DNA from: Bradyrhizobium guangxiense
GTDB taxonomy: Bacteria; Pseudomonadota; Alphaproteobacteria; Rhizobiales; Xanthobacteraceae
Assembly (NCBI RefSeq): GCF_004114915.1
Contig: NZ_CP022219.1
Span: forward strand, 2,634,501 to 2,698,500
DNA: 64,000 bases
Direction: 5' to 3'
Below, piece after piece: positions 1 to 9,027 of this stretch (position 1 is its first letter; each line of letters starts with the position of its first letter). The notes under the pieces are model-generated. The model saw only the letters and a program-made list of their open reading frames with translations. It ran no database searches and was not told the DNA's origin. The position numbers and the translations under genes are program-made.

Positions 1-1502
1 CAGGAGCTCGGGCCTGGCAGGCGCGAAACCAGACTGAGGCCGACGTCCATCGCCTCCAACTGAAAGTGTGGACGAAGAAAGAAGCGCGCGTTGTAGTATC
101 CCGGGTTCTCCTCGTTTGCTATGACCTCTACCTTCGCAGCGGCCAGCGGCTTGCGCGCCTTCTGAGCTTCTGACGACAGGGCTGGGTTGGCATCAACGTA
201 CTCGTTGATCCAGGTCTGCAGCCAGACCGTCAGCTCATCCTTCTCCTTCATGGATCCGATCTTGTCGCGAACCATGCACTTCAGATAGTGCGCAAAGCGA
301 GACACAGCGAACATATAGGGCAGTCGTGACGACAGGTTGTCGGACGCAGTTGCATCCACGCCCTTCTCGCCGAAATATTTCTTCGGCTTATAGAGCGACT
401 GGGCACCGATGAAGGCGGCCTTGTCGGTGTTCTTGCGATGGATCAGCGGGATGAGGCCCGCCTTTGCAAGTTCGTGCTCTCGGCGGTCGCTGATGGCGAT
501 CTCGGTCGGGCATTTCAGGTCGACGCCACCGTCGTCGGTCGGGAACGTGTGCGTCGGCAGATTGATGACTTCGCCGCCGGACTGAACGCCGCGGATTCGC
601 GTGCACCAGCCGAACTCCTTGAAGGCGCGGTTGATGTTGACGGCCATCGCATAGGCGGCGTTGATCCAGCCGTATTTGTCGCCAGTGTGCCCGTCGGTCT
701 CCTCCTCGAAGGCGAACTCTTCCACGGGCTCCGACTTCGCGCCGTAGGGGAGGCGACCCAGCGCGCGCGGCATGCACAGGCCGAGATAACGCGAATCGTC
801 CTGATCGCGCAGCCCCTTCCATGCGGCATATTCCGGCGTGTCGAACACCTTGCCGATGTCGCGCGGGTTGGACAGCTCGGTCCATGAATCCATTCCCATC
901 AGCGTCGGCTCGGCGCCGCTGAAGAACGGGGCGTGAGCGGCGCCTGCGATCTTGCTGAGATCGCGCAGCAACTGCACGTCGGTGGGCAGGTGACTGAAAT
1001 AGTAGTCGCCGATCAGGCAGCCGAACGGCTCGCCGCCCAACTGGCCGAATTCGTACTCATAGACCTGCTTGAACAGCGGACTTTGGTCCCAGCGCGCATC
1101 GGGATAGAGCCGCAGATTCCGATACAGCTCGTTCTTCGAGACATTCATCACCCGGATCTTGAGGTTGGCGTCGGTCTCGGAATTGAAGACGAGGTAGTGG
1201 AGGCCGCGCCAGGCACTTTCGATCGCCTGAAACTCGGGCGCGTGAATGATCTCGTTCATCTGCGCGGTCAGCTTCTGGTCAATCCGCGCGATCATCTCCT
1301 CGATGGTGTCGAGCACGTCCGATTTGATGACACTCGTGTCCTTGAGCGCTTCTTGTACGAGCGTGGACACCGCGTTTTCGACTTCGATCGCTGCGCGTTC
1401 GGTGCGCGGCTTGAAGCTTTGCTTCAGCAGAGCGGAAAATTCGTCTGCCTCGACGGTGCCAACCCGGGTAGTAGCTTCTTTATGAGCAGCTTCTTTTGCC
1501 AT
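1..1502 (-). CDS. tssC: T6SS contractile sheath large subunit TssC (3' end cut by window edge)
   Basis: TssC (VipB/EvpB family) pairs with TssB to build the cytoplasmic contractile sheath of the type VI secretion system. The frame opens with ATG at 1502 and stays open to base 1. It shows the family signature SAWRGLHYLV at residues 96-105 and, at the very end, RPHFQLEAMDVGLSLVSRLP, which is the conserved C-terminal strand. About 500 residues are visible against a usual 490-500, so only a few residues are missing. It lies 17 bases after tssB on the same strand. The remaining structural genes (hcp, tssE, tssF, tssG, clpV) probably follow beyond the left edge; that is inference. Confidence 0.95.
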   Translation of the reverse strand, partial: MAKEAAHKEATTRVGTVEADEFSALLKQSFKPRTERAAIEVENAVSTLVQEALKDTSVIKSDVLDTIEEMIARIDQKLTAQMNEIIHAPEFQAIESAWRGLHYLVFNSETDANLKIRVMNVSKNELYRNLRLYPDARWDQSPLFKQVYEYEFGQLGGEPFGCLIGDYYFSHLPTDVQLLRDLSKIAGAAHAPFFSGAEPTLMGMDSWTELSNPRDIGKVFDTPEYAAWKGLRDQDDSRYLGLCMPRALGRLPYGAKSEPVEEFAFEEETDGHTGDKYGWINAAYAMAVNINRAFKEFGWCTRIRGVQSGGEVINLPTHTFPTDDGGVDLKCPTEIAISDRREHELAKAGLIPLIHRKNTDKAAFIGAQSLYKPKKYFGEKGVDATASDNLSSRLPYMFAVSRFAHYLKCMVRDKIGSMKEKDELTVWLQTWINEYVDANPALSSEAQKARKPLAAAKVEVIANEENPGYYNARFFLRPHFQLEAMDVGLSLVSRLPGPSS

Positions 1503-1519
1503 GGTCCCCATTCCTTCCC

Positions 1520-2044
1520 TTAGCTCTCGGTGCCAGGTTCGCTAGGCGCGCTGGCGCGCTCCCGCAGCGCGGCCATCAGTTGAGGATCGGCGAGAAGTTT
1601 CTTCAGCTGGTCCTCGGCTGCCACCTTGCCATCCATGTAGCGCAGCAGATTGGCGAGCTGTTCGCGCGCCTCGAGCAGCTTGGCCGTAGCCGGCACCTGG
1701 CGTGCGACTGCCACCGGCGTGAAATCCGACATCTTGTTGAAGCGCAGGTTGACCGTGAGCTTTTCGTCCGTCCCCTCGGTGAGACGATTGGCGACGCGCG
1801 CCGTCACACCAGGCTGGATAGCGGCCATGCGGTTGTCGAAATTGTCCATGTCGAACTCGAGGAATTTACGCTCCTCGACCTTGGCCTTTTCGACGCCCGG
1901 ATTGTTGCCGGAGAGGTCGGAGAGGACGCCCATGACGAACGGCAATTCTATCAGCCGCTCCGCGTCGTACGGATCTTCGTATGTGATGTGCACGCGCGGA
2001 GCGCGGTTCCGGCGAATGAACTTTTGACCGCTGTCTGTAGCCAT
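1520..2044 (-). CDS. tssB: T6SS contractile sheath small subunit TssB
   Basis: TssB (VipA/ImpB family) forms the heterodimeric sheath subunit with TssC. The 174-residue product has the normal family length and the typical N-terminal stretch with RVHITYEDPYDAE followed by ELPFVMGVLSDLSG. The helical C-terminal part (about residues 115-165) is the region that carries the sheath-tail interaction helix in this family. A GAGGA ribosome site sits 6 bases before the ATG. Its position directly upstream of tssC is the standard order. No signal peptide or membrane segment is seen, as expected for a cytoplasmic protein. Confidence 0.95.
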   Translation of the reverse strand: MATDSGQKFIRRNRAPRVHITYEDPYDAERLIELPFVMGVLSDLSGNNPGVEKAKVEERKFLEFDMDNFDNRMAAIQPGVTARVANRLTEGTDEKLTVNLRFNKMSDFTPVAVARQVPATAKLLEAREQLANLLRYMDGKVAAEDQLKKLLADPQLMAALRERASAPSEPGTES

Positions 2045-2143
2045 GATGTCCTCACTACGAAATCGCTTTTGACGCCGACGCGGAATCGACTAGGGCGCTT
2101 TGAGTTGCGGTCGGCAAACAGCCTCGTGTCCAGTTAGTGCCCT

Positions 2144-2157
2144 CGAGCGAAAGCTCG
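2144..2157. other. Small GNRA-loop hairpin between tssA and tssB
   Basis: CGAGC and GCTCG form a perfect 5-bp stem around a GAAA loop, in the 115-base gap between tssA and tssB. It may shape or stabilise the tssABC transcript. There is no T-run, so a terminator role is unlikely. Confidence 0.4.
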
Positions 2158-2159
2158 GT

Positions 2160-3476
2160 TCAATGCGACCTGTCGATTGTTTTAAGCGTTCCCTCGGGCA
2201 AAACATCATCCAAAAGACTGAGGAAGTCGCGTTGTGCGAGCTCTCGCGCGCGATCGAGCAAAAATGGGACGGGGCTGGAGGGCTCGGCGCTTCGGAAAAA
2301 CGACGCGACCTTGGCCAGCAGGCCCAAGGCCTGCGCCCGGTTTTCCACTGAAAATACAACGTCTTGATCGTTGCCGTCGGCGCTCGCGGAGAGCGGGGCG
2401 GCAAGTTCCGCCATCCGTTCGATCGGCAAGTCGAAGACCTTATTGCGCCCGATGTTGATCGCGGCGCTCTCGACGTGCGAAGGCACGAGCATCCGCATCA
2501 CTTCGATGAACGATTTGCCGATCATCTCCTGCGCCTGGCGCACGAGCAGCAGCGCCGGGTTGGACGGTTCCATTCGGGCAAAATAGTCGGTCACGGCCGC
2601 AAGCGCCGCGGAGGCTTGGGCGGAAGAAGCGAGCTCCCCGGGGGTGGCGAGCGGCGCCTCAGTCTCCATAGCTTCGACGCTCTCGCCCCTTGCCGCGACC
2701 ACCGCGGCCGGATCTCGCAACGCGACCAGACCTGCAAGCCAAGCCGCCATGCCATTCGCCAAGCCGGAAACCCTGTCCAGGCTGATGGAAGGGCCCCCGT
2801 TCAGCTTTTCGTGCCAGGCCTGCTTGATGCCCGAGATTTCAGCAGCGATTGCGGAGCATCGGGCGCTGGTTGCCTTGAGAGTATCGAGATCGGTCTCACT
2901 GACGATGCGCTCGATGGTTGCAGCATCGGGCCCATCGGCGTCGCCGGCGCCCGCGGGAATTTCGCCCATTGCAACTTGATAGGCACGATAGTTGAGGGCG
3001 CCGTGTCTGCGGTTCTCGATCAGGGGAAGGAACTGCAGCGGGTTAATGACCGTCGGGAAGACGTCGAGCGATTCGACCGTGACGGCGCGAAGCGCGTAGT
3101 CGCCGTCCTCGTCTCTTGGATGCACTGCTTCCCACTGCTCGTTAAGCAGCAAATTAGTTGCCTTCAGGCAGCAGAGGAAGCCGTCGAGATCGCGATTGAG
3201 GATGGAAAATTTAGCCAGCAGCATGTTCAGACGCAGATCGCGGGTGCGCGCAAGGAGGGGCTCCGCGGCGGCAAACTGCCCGGCAAAATCAACCGCCTTT
3301 GGATCGAAGCGCCCACGCTCGCCATTGGCGTTGACGACGTCGAAGAACGACATCGGGAGTAGAGATTCCGCACCTGCGAAGAAGTTGAGATATTCGACGT
3401 CTCCTATGGCGTCGAGATCCGGGCCGCAGGGATCGTCAGCGGAAATGGGCTGCGTCAGTAAAGGGACATCAAGCAT
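2160..3476 (-). CDS. tssA: T6SS protein TssA (ImpA N-terminal domain)
   Basis: TssA coordinates baseplate docking and sheath/tube polymerisation. The product carries the ImpA N-terminal domain: the start MLDVPLLTQPISADDPCGPDL matches the family opening, and the segment with LRLNMLLAKFSILNRDLDG follows near residue 90. I place the start at ATG 3476 because the family normally begins with this MLD sequence. A GTG at 3503 would add nine residues and cannot be excluded. At 438 residues it is a medium-length TssA whose C-terminal domain differs between clades. It heads the minus-strand unit tssA-tssB-tssC and diverges from vgrG. Confidence 0.9.
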   Translation of the reverse strand: MLDVPLLTQPISADDPCGPDLDAIGDVEYLNFFAGAESLLPMSFFDVVNANGERGRFDPKAVDFAGQFAAAEPLLARTRDLRLNMLLAKFSILNRDLDGFLCCLKATNLLLNEQWEAVHPRDEDGDYALRAVTVESLDVFPTVINPLQFLPLIENRRHGALNYRAYQVAMGEIPAGAGDADGPDAATIERIVSETDLDTLKATSARCSAIAAEISGIKQAWHEKLNGGPSISLDRVSGLANGMAAWLAGLVALRDPAAVVAARGESVEAMETEAPLATPGELASSAQASAALAAVTDYFARMEPSNPALLLVRQAQEMIGKSFIEVMRMLVPSHVESAAINIGRNKVFDLPIERMAELAAPLSASADGNDQDVVFSVENRAQALGLLAKVASFFRSAEPSSPVPFLLDRARELAQRDFLSLLDDVLPEGTLKTIDRSH

Positions 3477-3825
3477 ACGAGGCCCATCCAACCGCTCGGT
3501 CACGTCCCGCTGCCCGCCAATGATGACCTGCGGAGCACGCAGCGGATCATGATCCGATCATCTCTTGTAAGTGAGACATCCTCTGATCCTGGTTCATTCC
3601 TAAGATCATGCCATTTTTGCGTGAACCGGCAAGCTCTTGTAGTCGACTACTTGATAGCGGGGGTGGCTCTTTGGGCCATTCGGGTGGACGCGTGAGAGGA
3701 CCTGCGCCGCGGCGGACTTGTCAGCGCAGCAGGTGGCGCGCCCCGGATTCCCGTGGTTGTTGTATGGCGTTTGATCAGCTCTGCGCAGCGGGTCATTCGA
3801 TCGGAGGAGGGAGTTTAGGCGCCAC
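3477..3825. promoter_or_regulatory. Divergent intergenic region between tssA and vgrG
   Basis: About 350 bases separate the two T6SS units and must hold both promoters. I see a perfect 12-bp palindrome, GTAGTCGACTAC, at 3639-3650, and a purine-rich GGAGGAGGGAG at 3802-3812 some 14 bases before the vgrG ATG. No clear sigma-54 site (TGGCAC-N5-TTGC) was found on either strand by eye. No convincing short gene is seen here. Confidence 0.5.
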
Positions 3826-5694
3826 ATGGGCCAGCTTAGTCAGGATACCCGTCTCTGCGAACTCAAGACACCTCTCGGCAAGGACGTTCTGGTTTTTGCC
3901 GGATTCGAGGGCTCGGAAGGTCTCAGCGAATTGTTCGAATATCGTATCGAATGTCTTAGCGAAGACGCCGACCTCGACTTCGACCGCGCGATCGGCCAGC
4001 AGTGCACGTTGACGATAAAGCTGCATGAAAAGGAGCGCGAGTTCAGCGGCATTCTGACCGAGGCCCAGTGGCTCGGGGGGAAGAACGATTATTTCAGCTA
4101 TCGGATCGTGCTGAGACCCTGGTTGTGGCTGTTGTCGCGCACCACCGATTGCCGGATCTTTCAGGACAAGAAGGCACCCGACATCATCAAGGAGGTCTTC
4201 AACGAACGCGGCTTCACCGATTATGAATCCAAGCTGACCGAGGAGGGCTCCTGTCCGAAGCTCGAATATTGCGTTCAATATCGCGAAACTGACCTGAACT
4301 TCGTGTCCCGGCTGATGGAGCAGCACGGCATCTACTATTTCTTCAAGCATGAGGGCGGCAAGCACACGCTCGTGCTGGCGGACTCCAAATCGTCGCACAG
4401 CCCGGTCAGCGGTCTTGCCACGATCCCCTACATCCCGCTGGCGGGAGCCGATCGTCGCGGCGAGCAGCATATCTATGAGTGGGTTTCGGAGCGCCGGTTT
4501 CGCACCGGCAAGATCGAGCTCAACGACTACAATTATCAGAAGCCCAACGCAAAGATGATCAGCGACGCCAAGGGCACCGAGCATTACACCAGGTCGGAGA
4601 TGGAATTTTACGACTATCCCGGCAAGTTCAAGGAGAAATCGGACGGCGAGCGCTACGCGAAGATCCAGCTCGAGGCAGAGCAGGCGATGGACCGCCGGCG
4701 GCGGGGCAACGGCGATGCCGTTAACCTGTTCCCCGGCGGACTGACGAAGCTCGAAAAGCACTCCAAGGATTCGCAAAACATCGAATATCTCGTCGTGCGG
4801 TCCACGCATTCTTTCTCGATCGAATCCTATCGCACCGGCGGCCCCAGCGACGCCGGGCAACACGTCTATTTCGGCAGCTACGAGTTTCTGCCGAGCGATC
4901 GGCCGTTTCGAGCGTTGATGCTGACGCCGAAGCCGAGGATCAACGGCATCCAGACCGCCAAAGTGGTGACCAAGGACGACAATTCGAGCGAGGAAATCGA
5001 CGTCGAGTCGCTCGGCGAAATCTATGTCCGCTTTTTCTGGGATCGCAAAAAGAAGCGGTCGTGCCGGTTGCGCGTGGCCCAGGTCTGGTCCGGCAAACGC
5101 TGGGGCGGTCAGATCATTCCGCGCGTCGGACAGGAAGTCGTCGTCGAATTCCTGGAAGGGGATCCGGACCGGCCCCTGGTGATCGGCACCGTGTACAATG
5201 ACGAATACAAGCTGCCTTACGACCTGCCGTCGAAGAAGACGATTGGCGGCCTGAAGTCAGATTCGACCAAAGGTGGCGGCGGCTTCAACGAGTGGAGCTT
5301 CGAGGACAAGAAGGGCTCCGAGAAGATCACGGTGCATGCGGAAAAAGACCATGACGTGACGGTCCGCGACACCGAGACAAGGACTATCGGCGAAGCCGCA
5401 TTTGGCGGTGACACCCGCAAGACAACGCTCAAGAACGGCAATGACAAGCTGGACATCGAATTGGGCGGTCAGCACATCACGCTGGCCATGGATCAGTCCG
5501 TCAATGCAGGCCTCAGCATCACGCTGACGGCCAATGCGACCATAACTCTGCAAGTGGGGCCCAGCCAGATTATTCTGACCCCGGGAGGCATCGTCATCAA
5601 CGCACCGACGATCGCCATGACGGCGCAGGCCGCCATGGCGCTGTCAGCCGGCGGTCCGCTGGCCGCCCATGGCACTCCAACCCTTGTCGGCTGA
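3826..5694 (+). CDS. vgrG: T6SS spike protein VgrG (TssI)
   Basis: VgrG forms the trimeric tip that the sheath propels into target cells. The 622-residue product has the gp27-like N-terminal half (residues 1 to about 380, with LCELKTPLG near the start and YCVQYRETDLNFVSRLMEQ in the middle), a gp5 OB-fold (with VRFFWDRKKKRSCRLRVAQ), then a DUF2345-type beta-helical needle that ends in a glycine-rich tail. There is no extra C-terminal effector domain, so it is a structural spike rather than an evolved VgrG. It is the first gene of the plus-strand T6SS unit, and its stop overlaps the next start by one base. Confidence 0.96.
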   Translation: MGQLSQDTRLCELKTPLGKDVLVFAGFEGSEGLSELFEYRIECLSEDADLDFDRAIGQQCTLTIKLHEKEREFSGILTEAQWLGGKNDYFSYRIVLRPWLWLLSRTTDCRIFQDKKAPDIIKEVFNERGFTDYESKLTEEGSCPKLEYCVQYRETDLNFVSRLMEQHGIYYFFKHEGGKHTLVLADSKSSHSPVSGLATIPYIPLAGADRRGEQHIYEWVSERRFRTGKIELNDYNYQKPNAKMISDAKGTEHYTRSEMEFYDYPGKFKEKSDGERYAKIQLEAEQAMDRRRRGNGDAVNLFPGGLTKLEKHSKDSQNIEYLVVRSTHSFSIESYRTGGPSDAGQHVYFGSYEFLPSDRPFRALMLTPKPRINGIQTAKVVTKDDNSSEEIDVESLGEIYVRFFWDRKKKRSCRLRVAQVWSGKRWGGQIIPRVGQEVVVEFLEGDPDRPLVIGTVYNDEYKLPYDLPSKKTIGGLKSDSTKGGGGFNEWSFEDKKGSEKITVHAEKDHDVTVRDTETRTIGEAAFGGDTRKTTLKNGNDKLDIELGGQHITLAMDQSVNAGLSITLTANATITLQVGPSQIILTPGGIVINAPTIAMTAQAAMALSAGGPLAAHGTPTLVG

Positions 5695-6263
5695 TGGCTA
5701 TGGGTCAGGTTCGGTTTGGTACGGTTCAGGATCTGCTTCAAGCCTATCCCATGGCGCGCTACGATATTGGCAAGGCCGACGCCGACAAGCCATCGCTGGA
5801 TTTCCTTCAGGAGGCTGCCGACGCGCGCAACTGGCACCAGGCCGTATCCTTCTGCGCCTACCTGCTTCCCAGGCGCGTGGCCGTTGCCTGGGGGTGCCGC
5901 TCGCTGCGACGGATGTTCGACCATTTCGACGCCAACGACAGCAGGTCGCTGGATTTTGCCGAGACCTGGGTCCACCAATCGGATGAGCCATCACGGAACA
6001 AGGCGCTGGCCGTCGGCAACGCCAACGACCCCGAGCAGCCGGCGACGTGGATCGCGCTGGCGGCCGGCTGGTCCGGAGGAAGCGTGGTTCCCGCGGAATT
6101 TGCGCCGGTTGAAGCCAAGCCCGATCAGGCAGCGCGGGCGGTACGCACCTCCCTGCTCATCGGCCTTTGCCGGCTGAACCGTGACTCGCGGGACCGGATA
6201 ATGACGGCATGCCTGAAGGATGGTATTCAATTAGCACGCGGCGAACCGCGCCCTCCACGCTAA
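5694..6263 (+). CDS. DUF6931-type protein of the T6SS operon
   Basis: This 189-residue protein has no catalytic motif that I recognise. It looks like the DUF6931 family, small soluble proteins that I recall beside vgrG and FHA genes in rhizobial T6SS loci; the assignment is from memory. It contains DFLQEAADARNWHQAVSFCA and a tryptophan-rich centre with WVHQSDEPSRN and TWIALAAGWSGGS. There is no signal peptide or membrane segment. Its start overlaps the vgrG stop (TGATG), which implies coupled translation and a role near the spike, for example as an effector adaptor or spike chaperone (inference). The stop lies 12 bases before the FHA gene start. Confidence 0.7.
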   Translation: MAMGQVRFGTVQDLLQAYPMARYDIGKADADKPSLDFLQEAADARNWHQAVSFCAYLLPRRVAVAWGCRSLRRMFDHFDANDSRSLDFAETWVHQSDEPSRNKALAVGNANDPEQPATWIALAAGWSGGSVVPAEFAPVEAKPDQAARAVRTSLLIGLCRLNRDSRDRIMTACLKDGIQLARGEPRPPR

Positions 6264-6275
6264 CGAGACGATGTG

Positions 6276-7643
6276 ATGGTGCTTCGCTTCAATATCGAGA
6301 ACGAACCGAATCTTCCGGATGGCGGACCTGTGTCATTTACCGTCACCGGCAGGCGTTCAGTCGATATTGGCCGGGACCGTCACCTCGACTGGACGCTGCC
6401 GGATCCGGCGCGGATGATTTCCGGAAAGCATTGCGAGGTACACTTTCGCGACGGCGGCTATTGGCTGCACGACGTTTCCACGAACGGCACTTTTCTCAAC
6501 GGCGCCGACCAGCGCATGCGAGGGCCGCACCGCCTGCGCGACGGTGACCGGCTCACGATCGGCCATTACATCATCGCCGTTTCGCTCGAGGATGAGCCCG
6601 GCGGGCGCGCGCCAAACCATGAGACGCAACACCAAGGATCTCTCGCCCAGCAACACGCCGACTACGGAGAGCTCTGGACCGCCGATCGGGACGTGCCGCC
6701 GCCGATCGACCCGCAGCAGTTGAAGAAGCCGCGTGAGGCTGCGCGGCCCGTCAATCCGGAGTTTCTGGATTGGGCGGCGAGCGTCCCGGCGCCGGCTGTG
6801 GATCCTGTCCGGCGTTCGTCACCTATGCCTTCCTACCAGTCCTCCGCGCAGGACGACATGAGTTGGGCGGCCGGTCCGATTGCCGCTCCGAGCCCCCAGG
6901 TCGAGCGCCCGCCCGCGGTGCCAACCCCGCGCCGGCCATCCGTGTGGACCGATGACGAGCCAGCGGCTGCCCAGCCGGCGCAATCGCGGCATGCCGAGGC
7001 GTCCCACCCGCCGCAGGCGGCGGAGGAGGAACCCGTCAGGGCCATGGCAACCGGCGGTGTCGAGTTCACGCGGATGGTGGCACGCGCTGCCGGATTGCCC
7101 GACAATTTCTTTGCTCACCAGAGCGATGCTGAACTCGCCGAACAGCTTGGCATCATCTTGCGCATGACCGTCGATAACCTGATGGCGCTGCTGCAGGCGC
7201 GAACCCAGGCCAAGCAGCTGACACGCAGCACCAGCCAGACCACCGTCCAGGCCATCGAGAACAATCCGCTGAAGTTCTCGCCGACATCGGAAGAAGCGAT
7301 GCGCATTATGTTCGGACCGCGGACGCGCAGTTATCTCGACGCGCAACGCGCCTTGGCACAGGCCTTCGGCGACCTCAAATCACATCAATTGAGGACGTAT
7401 ATGGCGATGCAGCACGCTGTCCATGAGCTGATCGCCAGAATCGACCCGACGCTGATGGCGCGCGAACTCGAGCTTCAGCGCGGCGCAAACGCCTGGTTCG
7501 GATCGAACAAGAGCAAGCTCTGGGACGAATTCCTGACGCGCTGGAAGGCGCATCTCGGCCGCGACAACAGCGCGCCGATCGAGACCTTTATGTTGTATTT
7601 CGCCGACTATTACGATCGCGCCGACAAGGCTGATTCAAAGTGA
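6276..7643 (+). CDS. tagH: T6SS-associated FHA domain protein (TagH/Fha)
   Basis: Fha proteins are the phospho-threonine readers of the PpkA/PppA pathway that triggers T6SS assembly. Residues 1 to about 105 form an FHA domain with the expected signatures: IGRDRHLDWTLPD, SGKHCEVHF and STNGTFLNG. A proline-rich linker follows (about 110-250). The C-terminal part is the conserved T6SS FHA tail, with a FSPTSEEAMRIMFGP segment and a motif around AWFGSNKSKLWDEF. I prefer ATG 6276; a GTG at 6273 directly precedes it. The gene sits between the DUF6931 gene and tssK. Confidence 0.93.
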   Translation: MVLRFNIENEPNLPDGGPVSFTVTGRRSVDIGRDRHLDWTLPDPARMISGKHCEVHFRDGGYWLHDVSTNGTFLNGADQRMRGPHRLRDGDRLTIGHYIIAVSLEDEPGGRAPNHETQHQGSLAQQHADYGELWTADRDVPPPIDPQQLKKPREAARPVNPEFLDWAASVPAPAVDPVRRSSPMPSYQSSAQDDMSWAAGPIAAPSPQVERPPAVPTPRRPSVWTDDEPAAAQPAQSRHAEASHPPQAAEEEPVRAMATGGVEFTRMVARAAGLPDNFFAHQSDAELAEQLGIILRMTVDNLMALLQARTQAKQLTRSTSQTTVQAIENNPLKFSPTSEEAMRIMFGPRTRSYLDAQRALAQAFGDLKSHQLRTYMAMQHAVHELIARIDPTLMARELELQRGANAWFGSNKSKLWDEFLTRWKAHLGRDNSAPIETFMLYFADYYDRADKADSK

Positions 7644-7689
7644 ATGACGGCGGCACGCGGTCGCCGACAAATTACTGAGTGGATGCGGA

Positions 7690-9027
7690 ATGTCTTGGTA
7701 CAGCAAAGTTTTCTGGTCAGAAGGTCTGTTTCTGCGACCGCATCATTTGCAGCAGAACGACCGCTACATCGAACATTTGCTGGAAAAGCGCGTTCGCTAC
7801 ACGACGCCGTACCCTTGGGGTTTCGCCCAGCTCGAGATCGACAGGGATCTTACCGAACAGAGCAAGTTCGCGGTGCGCAACGCCTCCGGCGTCATGCCCG
7901 ACGGAACGCCGTTCGACATTCCCGCCGATAGCCCCATCCCGGAAGCGATCGAAGTGCCGGAAACGGCCGCAGGCCAGATCGTCTGGCTGATGATGCCGGT
8001 GGCAGCGCCAAATACCCGCGAGGTCGATGAGGACCGCACCGACAGCGCCAGTCGTTATGTTCGGACGTCGGAGACCTTCATCGACTCGACCTCGGCGTTA
8101 CGCATAGAGGAGGAGATCGACATCGCCTATCCGCGGTTGTCGTTCGAACTGCGTAAGACCAGCAAGCCCGGATACATGGGTCTCGGCATCGCGCGCATTC
8201 TGGAAGTGCGCGACAAGAACATCTTGTTTGACGACAAGTTCGTGCCGCCGATGCTCGTCTGCGCCGCGCATCCGGTCATCGACGGTTGGCTCAACCGCAT
8301 CATCGGCTGGGTCGAGACCAAGCTCGACGAGCTCGCACGTTACGCAGTCGATCCGTCGTCTGGAGGCGGCCTGCAGAGCGTCGACTATCTGGTGCTGCAA
8401 GTGCTCAACCGCACCATTCCCGTGCTGACCCATTTCCAGCGGTCCGGCAGCGTGCACCCCGAGCGGCTATACGAGGAGTTGCTGAGATTCGCGGGTGAAC
8501 TTGCCACATTCGCGACGGCCGAGCGCCGCGCGCGCAATTACCCGGCGTACGATCACGACGATCTGGAGAACGTGTTCACGCCCTTGGTGAGCGACATCCA
8601 GGACTTCTTGAGCGCGCGGCTCGGCCGGCGGGCGATCCGTCTGGAGATCATCGAACGCGCTCAGAACGCCTTCGTATCGCCGATCCGCGATCGGGCGCTA
8701 TTCCGAACCGCGACCCTGGTGCTGGAGGTTGCCGCACGGCGGCCGCTGGTGGAGATCCAGAACGACTTCCCGCACCTGTTCAAGGTCGGGCCGAACACGA
8801 AGATGAACGAGATCGTGCACGCAAACCTGCCGGGTCTGACGTTGGTGCATCTGCCGACGCCGCCGCCGCATATCCGCGCCATCACCGATCACGTCTATTT
8901 CTATCTCGATCGCAAGTCTCCGCTGTGGCCTGAGTTCAGCACCGCGGCATCGATCGGAATGCACTTTTCCGGCGACTGGCCGGAGCTCGAGCTGTACCTT
9001 TGGGCCATCCTGGAAGACAGGCCATGA
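7690..9027 (+). CDS. tssK: T6SS baseplate protein TssK
   Basis: TssK is a trimeric connector between baseplate and membrane complex. The 445-residue product opens with MSWYSKVFWSEGLFLRPHHL, the characteristic N-terminus of the family, and has the normal length. Family sequence is visible along its length, including VFWSEGLFLRPHHLQQND at the start and a LHIPTPPPHIRA-like segment (here HLPTPPPHIRA) near residue 390. Its stop overlaps the tssL start in an ATGA arrangement at 9024-9027, so the two are translationally coupled. No signal peptide or transmembrane segment is seen. Confidence 0.95.
   Translation: MSWYSKVFWSEGLFLRPHHLQQNDRYIEHLLEKRVRYTTPYPWGFAQLEIDRDLTEQSKFAVRNASGVMPDGTPFDIPADSPIPEAIEVPETAAGQIVWLMMPVAAPNTREVDEDRTDSASRYVRTSETFIDSTSALRIEEEIDIAYPRLSFELRKTSKPGYMGLGIARILEVRDKNILFDDKFVPPMLVCAAHPVIDGWLNRIIGWVETKLDELARYAVDPSSGGGLQSVDYLVLQVLNRTIPVLTHFQRSGSVHPERLYEELLRFAGELATFATAERRARNYPAYDHDDLENVFTPLVSDIQDFLSARLGRRAIRLEIIERAQNAFVSPIRDRALFRTATLVLEVAARRPLVEIQNDFPHLFKVGPNTKMNEIVHANLPGLTLVHLPTPPPHIRAITDHVYFYLDRKSPLWPEFSTAASIGMHFSGDWPELELYLWAILEDRP

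Noticed and set aside
388..885. Minus-strand frame inside tssC
   Set aside because: It lies in another frame of tssC, which has strong family sequence through the same bases.
2364..3362. 332-codon plus-strand frame opposite tssA
   Set aside because: It has no protein family features; tssA on the other strand accounts for the coding signal.
3500..3830. Sigma-54 promoter for the T6SS
   Set aside because: No TGGCAC-N5-TTGC pattern was found in the divergent region.
3793..4863. Long minus-strand frame opposite vgrG
   Set aside because: High-GC shadow of vgrG without family sequence or ribosome site.
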